DNA of 64,000 nucleotides from assembly GCF_029392075.1 (NCBI RefSeq), contig NZ_CP113929.1:1426001-1490000 (forward strand). The letters are read 5' to 3'. This DNA comes from Bifidobacterium sp. ESL0704 (GTDB taxonomy: Bacteria > Actinomycetota > Actinomycetes > Actinomycetales > Bifidobacteriaceae). Shown here piece after piece: positions 37,018 to 45,625 of this stretch (its first letter is position 1; each line of letters starts with the position of its first letter). Under the pieces are notes generated by a model. That model saw only the letters and a program-made list of their open reading frames with translations, ran no database searches and was not told where the DNA came from. Made by a program: the position numbers and the translations under genes.

Positions 37018-39357
37018 TTAGTTACGCGAGGCCTGCGAACCGTCCGCCAATTCGGCGCGAACCGTCTTGGCGGCTTCGACCATGTGCTCAAGGCTCGGCC
37101 AGGTCTCCTCATTGCCGCGGGTCTTCAGGCCGCAGTCGGGGTTAATCCAGACACGGCCGGCATCGGCCTTCTTCAGGATCGCGTGGATGCGCTCGACCAG
37201 TTCTTTGGTCGACGGGATACGCGGCGAATGGATGTCGTAGACGCCGGGGCCCACTTCGGTCTCGAAATGCGCGTCATGGATGGCGTCGAGGACGACCAGG
37301 TCCCCTCGGGAGGCCTCGAAGGAGATCACGTCGGCGTCCATGTTGTCGATGTCACGAATGATGTCGTTGAACTCCGAGTAGCACATATGCGTGTGGATCT
37401 GCGTGGTCGGCTTGACAGCGGAATGCACCAGACGGAAGGCGGGAATCGCCCAGTCGAGGTACTTCTTGTGCCAGTCGGAGCGACGCAACGGCAGCTTCTC
37501 GCGCAACGCTGCCTCGTCGATCTGGATGACCTTGATACCGGCGGCCTCGAGGTCGAGCACCTCGTCGCGGATGGCCAGCGCCAGCTGTTGGGTCTGCAGC
37601 TCGTTGCTGATGTCCTCGCGCGGCCAGGACCAGTTGAGGATGGTGACCGGGCCGGTGAGCATGCCCTTGACGACGTGCTTGGTGCGGCTTTGGGCGTACT
37701 TGCTCCAGCGCACGGTGATCGGCTCGGCGCGGCTCACATCGCCCCAGACGATCGGAGGCTTGACGCAGCGGGTGCCGTAGGACTGCACCCAGGCGTTCTT
37801 GGTGAAGAGATAGCCGTTCAGGTGCTGGCCGAAGTATTCGACCATGTCGTTGCGTTCGAATTCGCCGTGAACGAGCACATCCAGGCCGATCTGCTCCTGA
37901 TGGGCTATGACCTGGTCGATCTGGCTGGCGATGAACGCGTCGTAGGTCTCCTGCGCGATCTCGCCCTTGCGAGCCTTGGCACGCATCGAACGAATCTCGC
38001 GGGTCTGTGGGAAAGAACCGATGGTCGTGGTTGGCAATTCAGGTAATCCAAGTTCCTCATGTTGGAGCTTGCGGCGTTCGGCACGGGCCGGTTGACGGAC
38101 GAAGTCCTTCTCTGTCAACGAGGCAAGACGCTTAGCCACGGCCGGATCGGGTGCCACGCGGCTGCCGTCGAACAAGGCCTGATTGCCGGCCAATGTCTTC
38201 GATTTCTTACGAGTCTCGTCATCGACATCGGCAAGCTTGGCCACATCCACCAACTCACCGAGCTTCTCGACAGCGAAGGCGAAGTGCTTCAAAACCTCCG
38301 GCTTCAGTCCTGTCTCGCCTTCGGTGCTGAACGGCACGTGCAACAGGGACGAGGCGGTGGAGACGGCCACATTGCCGGTCTTGGTCTTCAATGCGTCAAG
38401 CAAACCGAGGCTTTGCGCGTAGTTGTTGCGCCAGATGTTGCGTCCGTTGATGACACCGGCGAAAATCGTGGTGTTTTGCGCGACACCGTATTTCTCGACG
38501 GCCGCGAGATTTTCGTCGCGTCCTTCGATCAGGTCGAGGCCGACCCCGTCGAACCCGAAGAGATTCACGGTTTCGTAGATATCGGCGATGTTGCCGAAGT
38601 AGGTGTTGAGCAGGACTTTGACGCTCTTGCCCGCGAGCGCGGAACGTGCCGGCAGGATGGCGGAATAAAGCGCCTTGAAAAGCTCGGTGTCGCCGTCTTC
38701 CTTGTCAAGTACCAGATACGGTTCATCGAACTGTACCCACTGGGCACCGAGTTCGGCGAACTTGCGGAGAATCTGCGCGTACACGCCGGAAACCGCATCG
38801 ACCAGGCCGCGGTCAAGTTCCAGCTCTTCAGCCTGCGGATTGCGGGCCAGTTTGAGGAAAGTGTAAGGGCCGATCAGTACCGGCTTGGTGAGGATGCCCT
38901 GCGCCTTGGCCTCGTTGAACTCGTCGAAGGGCTTGGTGGAATTGAGCTTGATTTCGGTGCCGGCGTCGATTTCGGGAACCAAATAATGGTAGTTGGTGGT
39001 GAACCACTTCTTCATCGGCAGCGCGGTGACATCGCCCTCCGGGCCCTGATAGCCACGGCCCATCGCGAACAGCGTGTCTTCGGGATTTTCAAAGGAAAGC
39101 CGACGGTAGCGTTCCGGAATCACATTCAGCAGGATGGCGGTGTCGAGCATCTGGTCGTAATAGCTGAAGTCGTTGCTGGGGATCAGGTCGACTCCGGCAT
39201 CGGCCTGCAGCTTCCAATGCTCGGCCCGCAACTGCTTGCCCGTCGCACGTACGTCATCGAGGCTGGACTTGCCTTTCCAGTAGCCTTCGATGATCTTCTT
39301 CAATTCACGGTCGCGCCCGATGCGCGGAAAGCCTGAAACCGATGTGAGAGCTGACAT
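37018..39357 (-). CDS. metE: Cobalamin-independent methionine synthase
   Basis: Transfers the methyl group of 5-methyl-THF-polyglutamate to homocysteine. 779 residues with the N-terminal homologous half ([22 protein letters not shown]) and the C-terminal catalytic half carrying the zinc ligands in HTHMCYSEF and NPDCGLKTR. The ATG at 39357 has GGAGG five bases upstream; an earlier in-frame start would overlap that site. The upstream 157 bp was inspected for a SAM or cobalamin riboswitch and none was recognised. Confidence 0.96.
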   Translation of the reverse strand: MSALTSVSGFPRIGRDRELKKIIEGYWKGKSSLDDVRATGKQLRAEHWKLQADAGVDLIPSNDFSYYDQMLDTAILLNVIPERYRRLSFENPEDTLFAMGRGYQGPEGDVTALPMKKWFTTNYHYLVPEIDAGTEIKLNSTKPFDEFNEAKAQGILTKPVLIGPYTFLKLARNPQAEELELDRGLVDAVSGVYAQILRKFAELGAQWVQFDEPYLVLDKEDGDTELFKALYSAILPARSALAGKSVKVLLNTYFGNIADIYETVNLFGFDGVGLDLIEGRDENLAAVEKYGVAQNTTIFAGVINGRNIWRNNYAQSLGLLDALKTKTGNVAVSTASSLLHVPFSTEGETGLKPEVLKHFAFAVEKLGELVDVAKLADVDDETRKKSKTLAGNQALFDGSRVAPDPAVAKRLASLTEKDFVRQPARAERRKLQHEELGLPELPTTTIGSFPQTREIRSMRAKARKGEIAQETYDAFIASQIDQVIAHQEQIGLDVLVHGEFERNDMVEYFGQHLNGYLFTKNAWVQSYGTRCVKPPIVWGDVSRAEPITVRWSKYAQSRTKHVVKGMLTGPVTILNWSWPREDISNELQTQQLALAIRDEVLDLEAAGIKVIQIDEAALREKLPLRRSDWHKKYLDWAIPAFRLVHSAVKPTTQIHTHMCYSEFNDIIRDIDNMDADVISFEASRGDLVVLDAIHDAHFETEVGPGVYDIHSPRIPSTKELVERIHAILKKADAGRVWINPDCGLKTRGNEETWPSLEHMVEAAKTVRAELADGSQASRN

Positions 39358-39514
39358 AATTCCTCCAGTGGTTGACAACGCCTATCGAAAGCCTACCAAA
39401 AATCGGGGTTCTAAGCTCATCAGTCCACTTAAGGTGTCGTTATAGATTGAAGTTATATACGTCAGACCAACCGCAGGCTCAGATGAACATGGTGCCGCTA
39501 ATGCTCGCTTGTCG

Positions 39515-40591
39515 CTATCTGGATTCTTCGTCGACCTCGCTGATTTCACGCAGCTGGTCACCCAGATCGCGCAAGACCTTCCTGAGCTTGCGGTCGCTGA
39601 TGTCGCGCAGTTCGAGATCGGCGAGACGTTCGGCCTGTTGCTGCGGGGTCAAAGAATCGATGTCAGTGACCGTGTCCTTGGTGGCGCGGTCGCGCTTGCG
39701 CAGAGCCTTAAAACCGGGAGCCATGGCACGGGTGACGATGAGGAAACCGGTGTGTCCGATCATCTGGTGATCGGGGCGCACGGCGAGGCCCTGCGCCTTC
39801 CATGTGCGTTCGAAGGTCTCCTGGACTTCCGGTTCCGTCCAGCAGCCGGCTTCGCGCAACGCCTCGCAGAACCGCGACATCTGCGTGGTCGTGGTGATGT
39901 AGGCGACGAGCACCCCGCCGGGAGCGATGACCCGATAGGCCTGTTCCAGCCGATTCCACGGGTCTAGCATGTCGAGCATGATCCGGTCGAAGGAATGTTC
40001 CGGCAGTGTGGCGGCAACACTGTCGAAATCGCCGATGAGCAAATCCCACCAATCCGGGCGTTCACCGTAATAGAGCGTCGCGTTGGCCTCGGCGATCTTG
40101 GCGAATTCGGGACGCATCTCGATGGTGGTCAGATGGCCGGACTTCCCCACTGCGTCAAGCAGGTTGAGGCTCATCGCCCCGCTGCCGGCACCGGATTCAA
40201 GCACGTTGAACCCCTCGCGAATGTCACCGAGCTGAATGACCTGCGCGATGTCCTTCGGATACATGATCTGCGCGCCGCGGGGCATCGAAAGCACATAATC
40301 GGCCAGCCTCGGCCGCATCACCGTATAATCCCAACCGCCGATGGCCCGTGCCGCTTTCCATGGCTTCGGCTTATCGTGACCCGGCGCGCCCTCGCTTATC
40401 TGCGCTTCACGCTTGGAAGTCACCGTGGTGACGATGGTGCCTTCGGTTCCGCCGATGACATCGTCGTGCAGGATGATGCCGTGGTCGGTCTGCGTCGAGC
40501 CGCCGGCGACAAGCTGGTCGGTGATCTTCTTGGACTTGCGATCCGTGAACTGGACCTTCTCCCCTGCTTGCAACGCACCACGTTTCGGCAT
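39515..40591 (-). CDS. trmI: tRNA (adenine-58-N1)-methyltransferase
   Basis: Methylates A58 in the T-loop of tRNA. 358 residues: an N-terminal beta domain (VQFTDRKSKKITDQLVAGGSTQTDHGII), then a Rossmann domain with SAM motif I VLESGAGSGAMSLNLL and RIMLDMLDPWN. The C-terminal ~90 residues (KRDRATKDTVTDIDSLTPQQQAERLADLELRDI...) are charged and helical, as in actinobacterial homologues. The ATG at 40591 follows AAGGA. Confidence 0.92.
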   Translation of the reverse strand: MPKRGALQAGEKVQFTDRKSKKITDQLVAGGSTQTDHGIILHDDVIGGTEGTIVTTVTSKREAQISEGAPGHDKPKPWKAARAIGGWDYTVMRPRLADYVLSMPRGAQIMYPKDIAQVIQLGDIREGFNVLESGAGSGAMSLNLLDAVGKSGHLTTIEMRPEFAKIAEANATLYYGERPDWWDLLIGDFDSVAATLPEHSFDRIMLDMLDPWNRLEQAYRVIAPGGVLVAYITTTTQMSRFCEALREAGCWTEPEVQETFERTWKAQGLAVRPDHQMIGHTGFLIVTRAMAPGFKALRKRDRATKDTVTDIDSLTPQQQAERLADLELRDISDRKLRKVLRDLGDQLREISEVDEESR

Positions 40592-40827
40592 ACTCACGCC
40601 ATCCTTTGTTATTTGAGCAATCAACCAACGTATATATTCTCATACCATGCGGATTGGCGGATTGCATTCACGACGCTATCGATGCCGGAAACGTCACATA
40701 CGTAACCCCACATTGCATTCATACTCATTCATATTGCATTCATGACACAAAGCACACCCTAAGCGTCACAAACGCAATAGAGACCTTACACTGTTGCGGC
40801 CACCTGTCAGTTGGGACTCAAGCCTGT

Positions 40828-41685
40828 CTACTCTTCGATGGCGTACGCGGACCAACGGCCCTCGTCATGGGTCACCTTGAGCGGCAGGCCGAAGATACGG
40901 CTCAGGCGTTCGGCGGTGAAACCGTGCTCAAGGTCACCGGTGTAGATGATGGTTCCGGGCTGCGGGTCGGCCCCGGCGACGTTGTCCGCATGCGCGTCGG
41001 TCTCGTTGCCGGCCATACGACCCATGATGGCGACATGGTCGAAACCCTGCGGAATCTCCTCGAGCCTGTGCGTCACCAGCAGCACGGTACGCTCGGTGTC
41101 GTGCCTGCCGATGTCGCTCAACGCGCGCAACGCAAGCTCACGGCCGCCCAGATCGAGCCCGGTGGTCGGCTCGTCCAAAATCAGCAGATCGGGGTTGCCC
41201 ATCAACGCCCGGCAGATAAGCACGCGGGTGCGCTCGCCTTCCGAAAGTTTGAACATCTGTTTGCCCTCGAGGTATTCGATGCCGAACATGGTCATAAACC
41301 CGCGAGCCTTGTCGTAATCGGCCTGCGTGAACTGTTCGCGCCAGCGGCCGGTGGTCGCGGTCAAGGCCGTCAACACGACGTCAAGCGGATCCTCCTCGTT
41401 GGGGAAGGAACGCGACAATTCGGCGGAGCTCAACCCGATTCGATTACGGTAGGAAAAGACATTGACCTTGCCGAGTCGGTTGCCCAGAATATCAACGGTT
41501 CCCACGGACGGGAACCCGCGGGTCGCCATCATGGCCACGAGGGAAGACTTGCCGATGCCGTTGGGGCCGAAGAGCACCCATTTCTCGCCGTATTTGAGAT
41601 CGAGATTCACATCGGTCAAAATGACGCGACGGTTCCTACGAAATTCCACATTGCTCAGTTTCAGCGCCGAAACAGCTTCGCCCAT
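40828..41685 (-). CDS. ABC transporter ATP-binding protein (YlmA-like), no adjacent permease
   Basis: 285-residue single ABC domain: Walker A GPNGIGKSS, Q-loop region NRIGLSSAEL, signature LSEGERTRV, Walker [16 protein letters not shown] and H-loop VTHRLEEIP. The start at 41685 has AAGGG six bases upstream. No membrane subunit lies beside it, so the substrate is unknown; lone ATPases of this type are common in actinobacteria. The 40592-40827 gap holds repeated ATTGCATTCA motifs near 40663, 40712 and 40734 and no gene. Confidence 0.85.
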   Translation of the reverse strand: MGEAVSALKLSNVEFRRNRRVILTDVNLDLKYGEKWVLFGPNGIGKSSLVAMMATRGFPSVGTVDILGNRLGKVNVFSYRNRIGLSSAELSRSFPNEEDPLDVVLTALTATTGRWREQFTQADYDKARGFMTMFGIEYLEGKQMFKLSEGERTRVLICRALMGNPDLLILDEPTTGLDLGGRELALRALSDIGRHDTERTVLLVTHRLEEIPQGFDHVAIMGRMAGNETDAHADNVAGADPQPGTIIYTGDLEHGFTAERLSRIFGLPLKVTHDEGRWSAYAIEE

Positions 41686-41829
41686 TGTCATCCCTTCACC
41701 GTGAATTGGTCTTTGATCGCGCGGATTGCTCCGCGCTCATTAGACTAATCGCGAAAAGTCACCCAAAATGCCTTGATTCCATAATGTGACGAAACAGGTG
41801 CCCTTCGCAGGTGCTCTTCAAGGAATCGT

Positions 41830-42003
41830 TCAGGTGAGAAAACTCGCGACCAACAGAATGACGCCGAAAAAATAGAGGCAACAGCCTGCAACGATCTTGA
41901 CGGTATGCAACGTCCGTTTCTTTGCGAACGCGGCGGAAAGGCAAAGCGCAGTCGCCAGGACGGCGATGACGGCGATGAGCCCGTAGAGCACATACTGGAA
42001 CAT
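41830..42003 (-). CDS. Small two-segment membrane protein (57 aa)
   Basis: A short frame starting MFQYVLYGLIAVIAVLA and ending GVILLVASFLT has two hydrophobic helices separated by a basic turn (AAFAKKRTLHTVK). The ATG at 42003 has GGAAAGG six bases upstream, a good site for so short a gene. It lies between the ABC ATPase and glycogen synthase-type genes, which also run leftward. Function unknown; small membrane proteins of this form often modulate transporters. Confidence 0.6.
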   Translation of the reverse strand: MFQYVLYGLIAVIAVLATALCLSAAFAKKRTLHTVKIVAGCCLYFFGVILLVASFLT

Positions 42004-42120
42004 GTCGCGCCTTTCCTGCCTACCGGTTCACGGTGCTTGGTGACCGCGAAGATTGCGAAACAATCATATCTGCGCAATCCAAATCTAACATTTCTTGAAG
42101 CAATGGCCAAAGTCCTGCCG

Positions 42121-43344
42121 TCAACGCAACACCTGACGGTACACGTCCATCGTCTCATCTGCGATGCGTTCCCAGCTGAACTCGTCACGGGCACGCCTGA
42201 AACCGGCCTCGCCCATCGCTTTGGCCCGCTTTGGATCCGACATGAGACGATTGATGGCCGCAGCCATGTCGTGTACGAAATCATCAGGATGCGTCGGCGT
42301 GCCGGTGCCGTCATGCTGCTGCTCGATCGGCACCAGATAACCGGTCACACCGTCGACCACGACTTCCGGAATTCCGCCGGTGGCGCTGGCGACAACCGGC
42401 AGGCCGCATGCCATCGCCTCGAGATTGACGATGCCGAGAGGCTCGTAGATGCTCGGGCAGACGAACGCGTCGCTGCCGTGTTCCAGCGCGTTGAGCTCGG
42501 GACGCGGCAGCATCTCCTCGATCCAAACGACGTTGCCGCGTTCGGCCTTGAGCTGTGCGAACGAGGAACGCACCTGCGCGCCGAGTTCCTCGGTATCCGG
42601 GGCTCCCGCGCACAGCACGACCTGGATATCCTTGTCGATCAGGTGGATGGCCCGCAGCAAATAGGGCAGGCCCTTCTGCCGTGTAATCCGTCCGACGAAG
42701 AGCAATGTGGGCATGTTTCGGTCGATACGATAACGCTCGAACACTTTCCAGCCCGGATCGTCGGGATCGGGAGTGGCGAAGTCGGCAACCGTGATGCCGT
42801 TGTGGACGACGGAGACCTTTGCCGGGTCAATCGATGGATAGGCCGTGCGAATGTCCTGTTTCATGCCCTGAGAGACGGCGATGACACGGTCGGCATGGGT
42901 GAAGGCGTCACGTTCGGCCCAGGAACTCAGGTTGTATCCGCCGCCAAGCTGGTCACGCTTCCACGGGCGAAACGGTTCGAGGCTGTGGGCGGTGACGACA
43001 AGCGGGATCTCGTGCATCTGAGCCGCCAACCGACCGGCCAGGCAGGCATACCACGTGTGGGCGTGGACGATGTCACCATCGACATCGTTAGCCATTTGAA
43101 GGTCCACTGCGAATGTCTGCAACGCCATGTTGGCCTGCGACAGCTCTCGGGGAACGTCGTAACCGACCACGCGCAAGCTGCCGCCGGGTACTTGAGGAAC
43201 CTCATCAGGTGTTCTGGGGCCGTCGAAGGCGCGAACCGTCACGCCGGCGCGTTCAGCGAGCACTTTCGACAATTCCTCGACGTGCACGCCGGCGCCGCCA
43301 TAGATATGCGGAGGATATTCGCGGGTCAGCAAATCAATTTTCAT
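42121..43344 (-). CDS. glgA: Actinobacterial glycogen synthase-type glycosyltransferase (GlgA/GlgM)
   Basis: GT4-fold enzyme; the actinobacterial members make maltose-1-phosphate or glycogen from (A/U)DP-glucose. 407 residues: the N-terminal loop LTREYPPHIYGGAGVHVEEL, HAHTWYACLAG, linker VVHNGI, VGRITRQKGLPYLLRA and the catalytic EPLGIVNLEAMACGLPVVASATGGIPE (E-x7-E). ATG 43344 is used; a TTG three codons earlier is possible. Nearby genes do not form a glycogen operon. Confidence 0.9.
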   Translation of the reverse strand: MKIDLLTREYPPHIYGGAGVHVEELSKVLAERAGVTVRAFDGPRTPDEVPQVPGGSLRVVGYDVPRELSQANMALQTFAVDLQMANDVDGDIVHAHTWYACLAGRLAAQMHEIPLVVTAHSLEPFRPWKRDQLGGGYNLSSWAERDAFTHADRVIAVSQGMKQDIRTAYPSIDPAKVSVVHNGITVADFATPDPDDPGWKVFERYRIDRNMPTLLFVGRITRQKGLPYLLRAIHLIDKDIQVVLCAGAPDTEELGAQVRSSFAQLKAERGNVVWIEEMLPRPELNALEHGSDAFVCPSIYEPLGIVNLEAMACGLPVVASATGGIPEVVVDGVTGYLVPIEQQHDGTGTPTHPDDFVHDMAAAINRLMSDPKRAKAMGEAGFRRARDEFSWERIADETMDVYRQVLR

Positions 43345-43407
43345 ACGCGTCAATCAACCTTATTCGCCTGTCACTATTGCACGGCGGCCTGCAGAATGAA
43401 CCATCGC

Positions 43408-43860
43408 CTAAATGGCCGTACCGTTGGAGTCAAGGTTCGGGTTGTGCCGATAGTTGCCGGCGGTGAAGAAAAGGCTCAGCACGCCGATGACAAACACCAC
43501 GGAAACGGTGACAATCAGCCACAGCGGATGCCTGGGCACCCACATCAGCACCGCGAAGGCGACACCGGCGAGGATGATCAGCGTCCAGCTGATGATCCTG
43601 AACCACTGGTGCAGCGAATGCGGCGCCTTCATGACTTTCGGATCGCTGTAGTTGGGGTCGAGGTTTTGCGCCGGCGCCGAAAGCTTCTCGGCCTTGGGTT
43701 TCCATTCGGCATCGCCGTTCTCCTCGAGGCGACGGCTGCGCTCCTGCAATGAGTACTCGTCAATGAGCCCTCCGCGGCCACGATTCTGTGGCTGATTGGG
43801 CTGCGGCACCCCCCTGCGGCTCTGCTTGGCTTGGGCACGGCGTTCGGCGCGATTCGGCAT
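43408..43860 (-). CDS. Conserved-looking membrane protein with basic N-terminus
   Basis: 150 residues: a long basic, Pro/Arg/Gln-rich cytoplasmic N-terminus (PNRAERRAQAKQSRRGVPQPNQPQNRGRGG), then two hydrophobic segments (IISWTLIILAGVAFAVLMWV; PLWLIVTVSVVFVIGVLSLFFTA). The N-terminal MPNRAERRA pattern is common among small actinobacterial membrane proteins. Function unknown. It lies upstream of the glycosyltransferase gene on the same strand. Confidence 0.75.
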   Translation of the reverse strand: MPNRAERRAQAKQSRRGVPQPNQPQNRGRGGLIDEYSLQERSRRLEENGDAEWKPKAEKLSAPAQNLDPNYSDPKVMKAPHSLHQWFRIISWTLIILAGVAFAVLMWVPRHPLWLIVTVSVVFVIGVLSLFFTAGNYRHNPNLDSNGTAI

Positions 43861-43928
43861 CTCTGTTCCTTTCGGCTTTTGAATTTCGTCCTATATGTGG
43901 ATTTTAGTCCTAGGCCTGTCAAACCGAT

Positions 43929-43966
43929 GACTCACACTTTTCCGAAGCTTCAAAAAAGTGTGAGCC
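43929..43966. repeat. Inverted repeat with TCACA arms
   Basis: CTCACACTTTT and AAAAGTGTGAG arms form a hairpin 68 bp upstream of the 43860 start. A second hairpin with the same TCACA/TGTGAGCC arm type lies 126 bp away, next to gltD. Confidence 0.55.
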
Positions 43967-44054
43967 CTAAACGAACATTCCTCTCACAGCGATATCGAAA
44001 AACCGCGGAATTCCAAGGGTAAACAAGGTTTTACTGACAGCCGAACGTTCGTTT

Positions 44055-44091
44055 GGCTCACATTTTTTACAATCATCAAAAAACGTGAGCC
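44055..44091 (-). terminator. Hairpin ending the gltBD operon
   Basis: GGCTCAC(A)TTTTTT and AAAAAACGTGAGCC arms lie immediately after the gltD stop codon (44093). On the leftward transcript the stem is GC-rich at its base, with U-runs inside. Functionally a likely terminator or 3'-end stabiliser. Confidence 0.6.
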
Positions 44092-44092
44092 T

Positions 44093-45625
44093 CTACAGCT
44101 TCATAGGTTTCTGCGTGGAGACGATCGGGGCGGGGAGTTCGGTGGTTCCGTTGAGGAAGCGGTCGACCGCGGACGCGCAGCTGCGGCCTTCGGCTATCGC
44201 CCAGACCACAAGACTTTGGCCACGTCCGGCATCGCCACAGACGAACACGCCGTCCTGGCTGGTCTCGAACTGCTTGTTGCGTGCGAGGTTGCCCCGACGG
44301 TCAAGGTCGACCGGGAGCTGATCAAGAATCGTGGAAGTGTCCGGATGAAGGAAGCCGGTGGATATCAATACCAGATCCGCGTCGATGACCCGCTCGGTTC
44401 CGGCAATGTGCTGGCGTTTGCCATCGGCCGTGCGTTCGACGTCGACGACCTTGACACCGGTGACATGGCCGGATTCATCGGCGACGAACCCACTCGCCAG
44501 GCCGTTCTCATCAAGCGTGACGCGCTCGGTCTGCGCGATTTCCTCGACTCCGGTGAAGCTGAGGGTATCGGTGTTGTATTCGTAGGTGCCGCCCTCCTGC
44601 ATCGAAGTGGTTGGCTGGTAAAGGCGAGCGTAGGTGGGCCAAGGCTGGTTGTCGGGACGCTCGGTCGGCTCTTTGGGGTTGATCTGCAAGACAGTGACAC
44701 TCGTGGCTCCTTGCCGGATAGCGGTACCAAGACAGTCCGAACCGGTGTCGCCGCCACCGATGATGACGACCTTCTTGCCGTTGGCGTCAATGTCATTGAT
44801 CGGTTTCTTGCCTTCGACACGCCGGTTGGCATCAGGAAGGAAATCCATGGCGAAATGGATACCGTCAAGTTCGCGTCCGGGTACGTTTACATCGCGCGGC
44901 ACGCCGGAGCCGATGGCGACAACCACGGCATCGTAACGCGAACGCAGCTCGTCCCAGCTCAGATCCTTGCCGATCTCCATGTTTGTACGGAAGACCGTGC
45001 CCTCGGCCTCCATTTGTTCGATGCGCCGATCGATCAGATGCTTGTCGAGTTTGAAGGACGGGATGCCATAACGCATGAGCCCGCCGATCTCGTCGTCACG
45101 CTCGTAGACGACGACGGTGTGGCCGGCGCGTGTCAGCTGCTGGGCGCAAGCGAGGCCGGCAGGGCCGGAACCGACGATGGCGATGGTCATGTCGGTCAGA
45201 CGTTGCGGCGGCATCGGCTTGACATAATCGAGCTTCCACGCCTGATCGATGATGGCCTGTTCGTCGGCCTTGATCATCGTCGGCGGCTGATGGATGCCCA
45301 GCACACACGCCTGTTCGCACGGTGCCGGGCAAATCAAACCGGTGACCTCGGGGAAGTTGTTGGTTGAGGAAAGCCGTTGATAGGCCTCCTCCCACTGCCC
45401 CTGGCGCACCAAATCGTTGAAGTCGGGAATGATGTTGCCCAGCGGGCAGCCGGTCATGCAGAAGGGGGTGCCGCAGTCCATACACCGCGCGGCCTGCTCC
45501 TTGGTCCAGGGCTGGAAGCCGGACTGGGCGTGCACGTCCTTCCAATCGCGGATGCGCTCGGCGACCGGACGGTCCTGCGCCTCGTGGCGGGTACGCACCT
45601 TCAGGAATCCTCTGGGATCGCTCAT
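44093..45625 (-). CDS. gltD: Glutamate synthase (NADPH) small subunit
   Basis: Flavoprotein that delivers electrons from NADPH to GltB. 510 residues: N-terminal cysteine motifs for the [4Fe-4S] clusters (CMDCGTPFCMTGCPLGN; CPAPCEQACVLG), FAD motif VGSGPAGLACAQQL near residue 150, NADPH motif IIGGGDTGSDCLGTA and the C-terminal VFVCGDAGRGQSLVVWAI. The ATG overlaps the gltB stop by one base. Confidence 0.97.
   Translation of the reverse strand: MSDPRGFLKVRTRHEAQDRPVAERIRDWKDVHAQSGFQPWTKEQAARCMDCGTPFCMTGCPLGNIIPDFNDLVRQGQWEEAYQRLSSTNNFPEVTGLICPAPCEQACVLGIHQPPTMIKADEQAIIDQAWKLDYVKPMPPQRLTDMTIAIVGSGPAGLACAQQLTRAGHTVVVYERDDEIGGLMRYGIPSFKLDKHLIDRRIEQMEAEGTVFRTNMEIGKDLSWDELRSRYDAVVVAIGSGVPRDVNVPGRELDGIHFAMDFLPDANRRVEGKKPINDIDANGKKVVIIGGGDTGSDCLGTAIRQGATSVTVLQINPKEPTERPDNQPWPTYARLYQPTTSMQEGGTYEYNTDTLSFTGVEEIAQTERVTLDENGLASGFVADESGHVTGVKVVDVERTADGKRQHIAGTERVIDADLVLISTGFLHPDTSTILDQLPVDLDRRGNLARNKQFETSQDGVFVCGDAGRGQSLVVWAIAEGRSCASAVDRFLNGTTELPAPIVSTQKPMKL

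Noticed and set aside
39358-39514. SAM or cobalamin riboswitch before metE
   Set aside because: No conserved box sequences or multi-stem fold could be recognised in the 157 bp.
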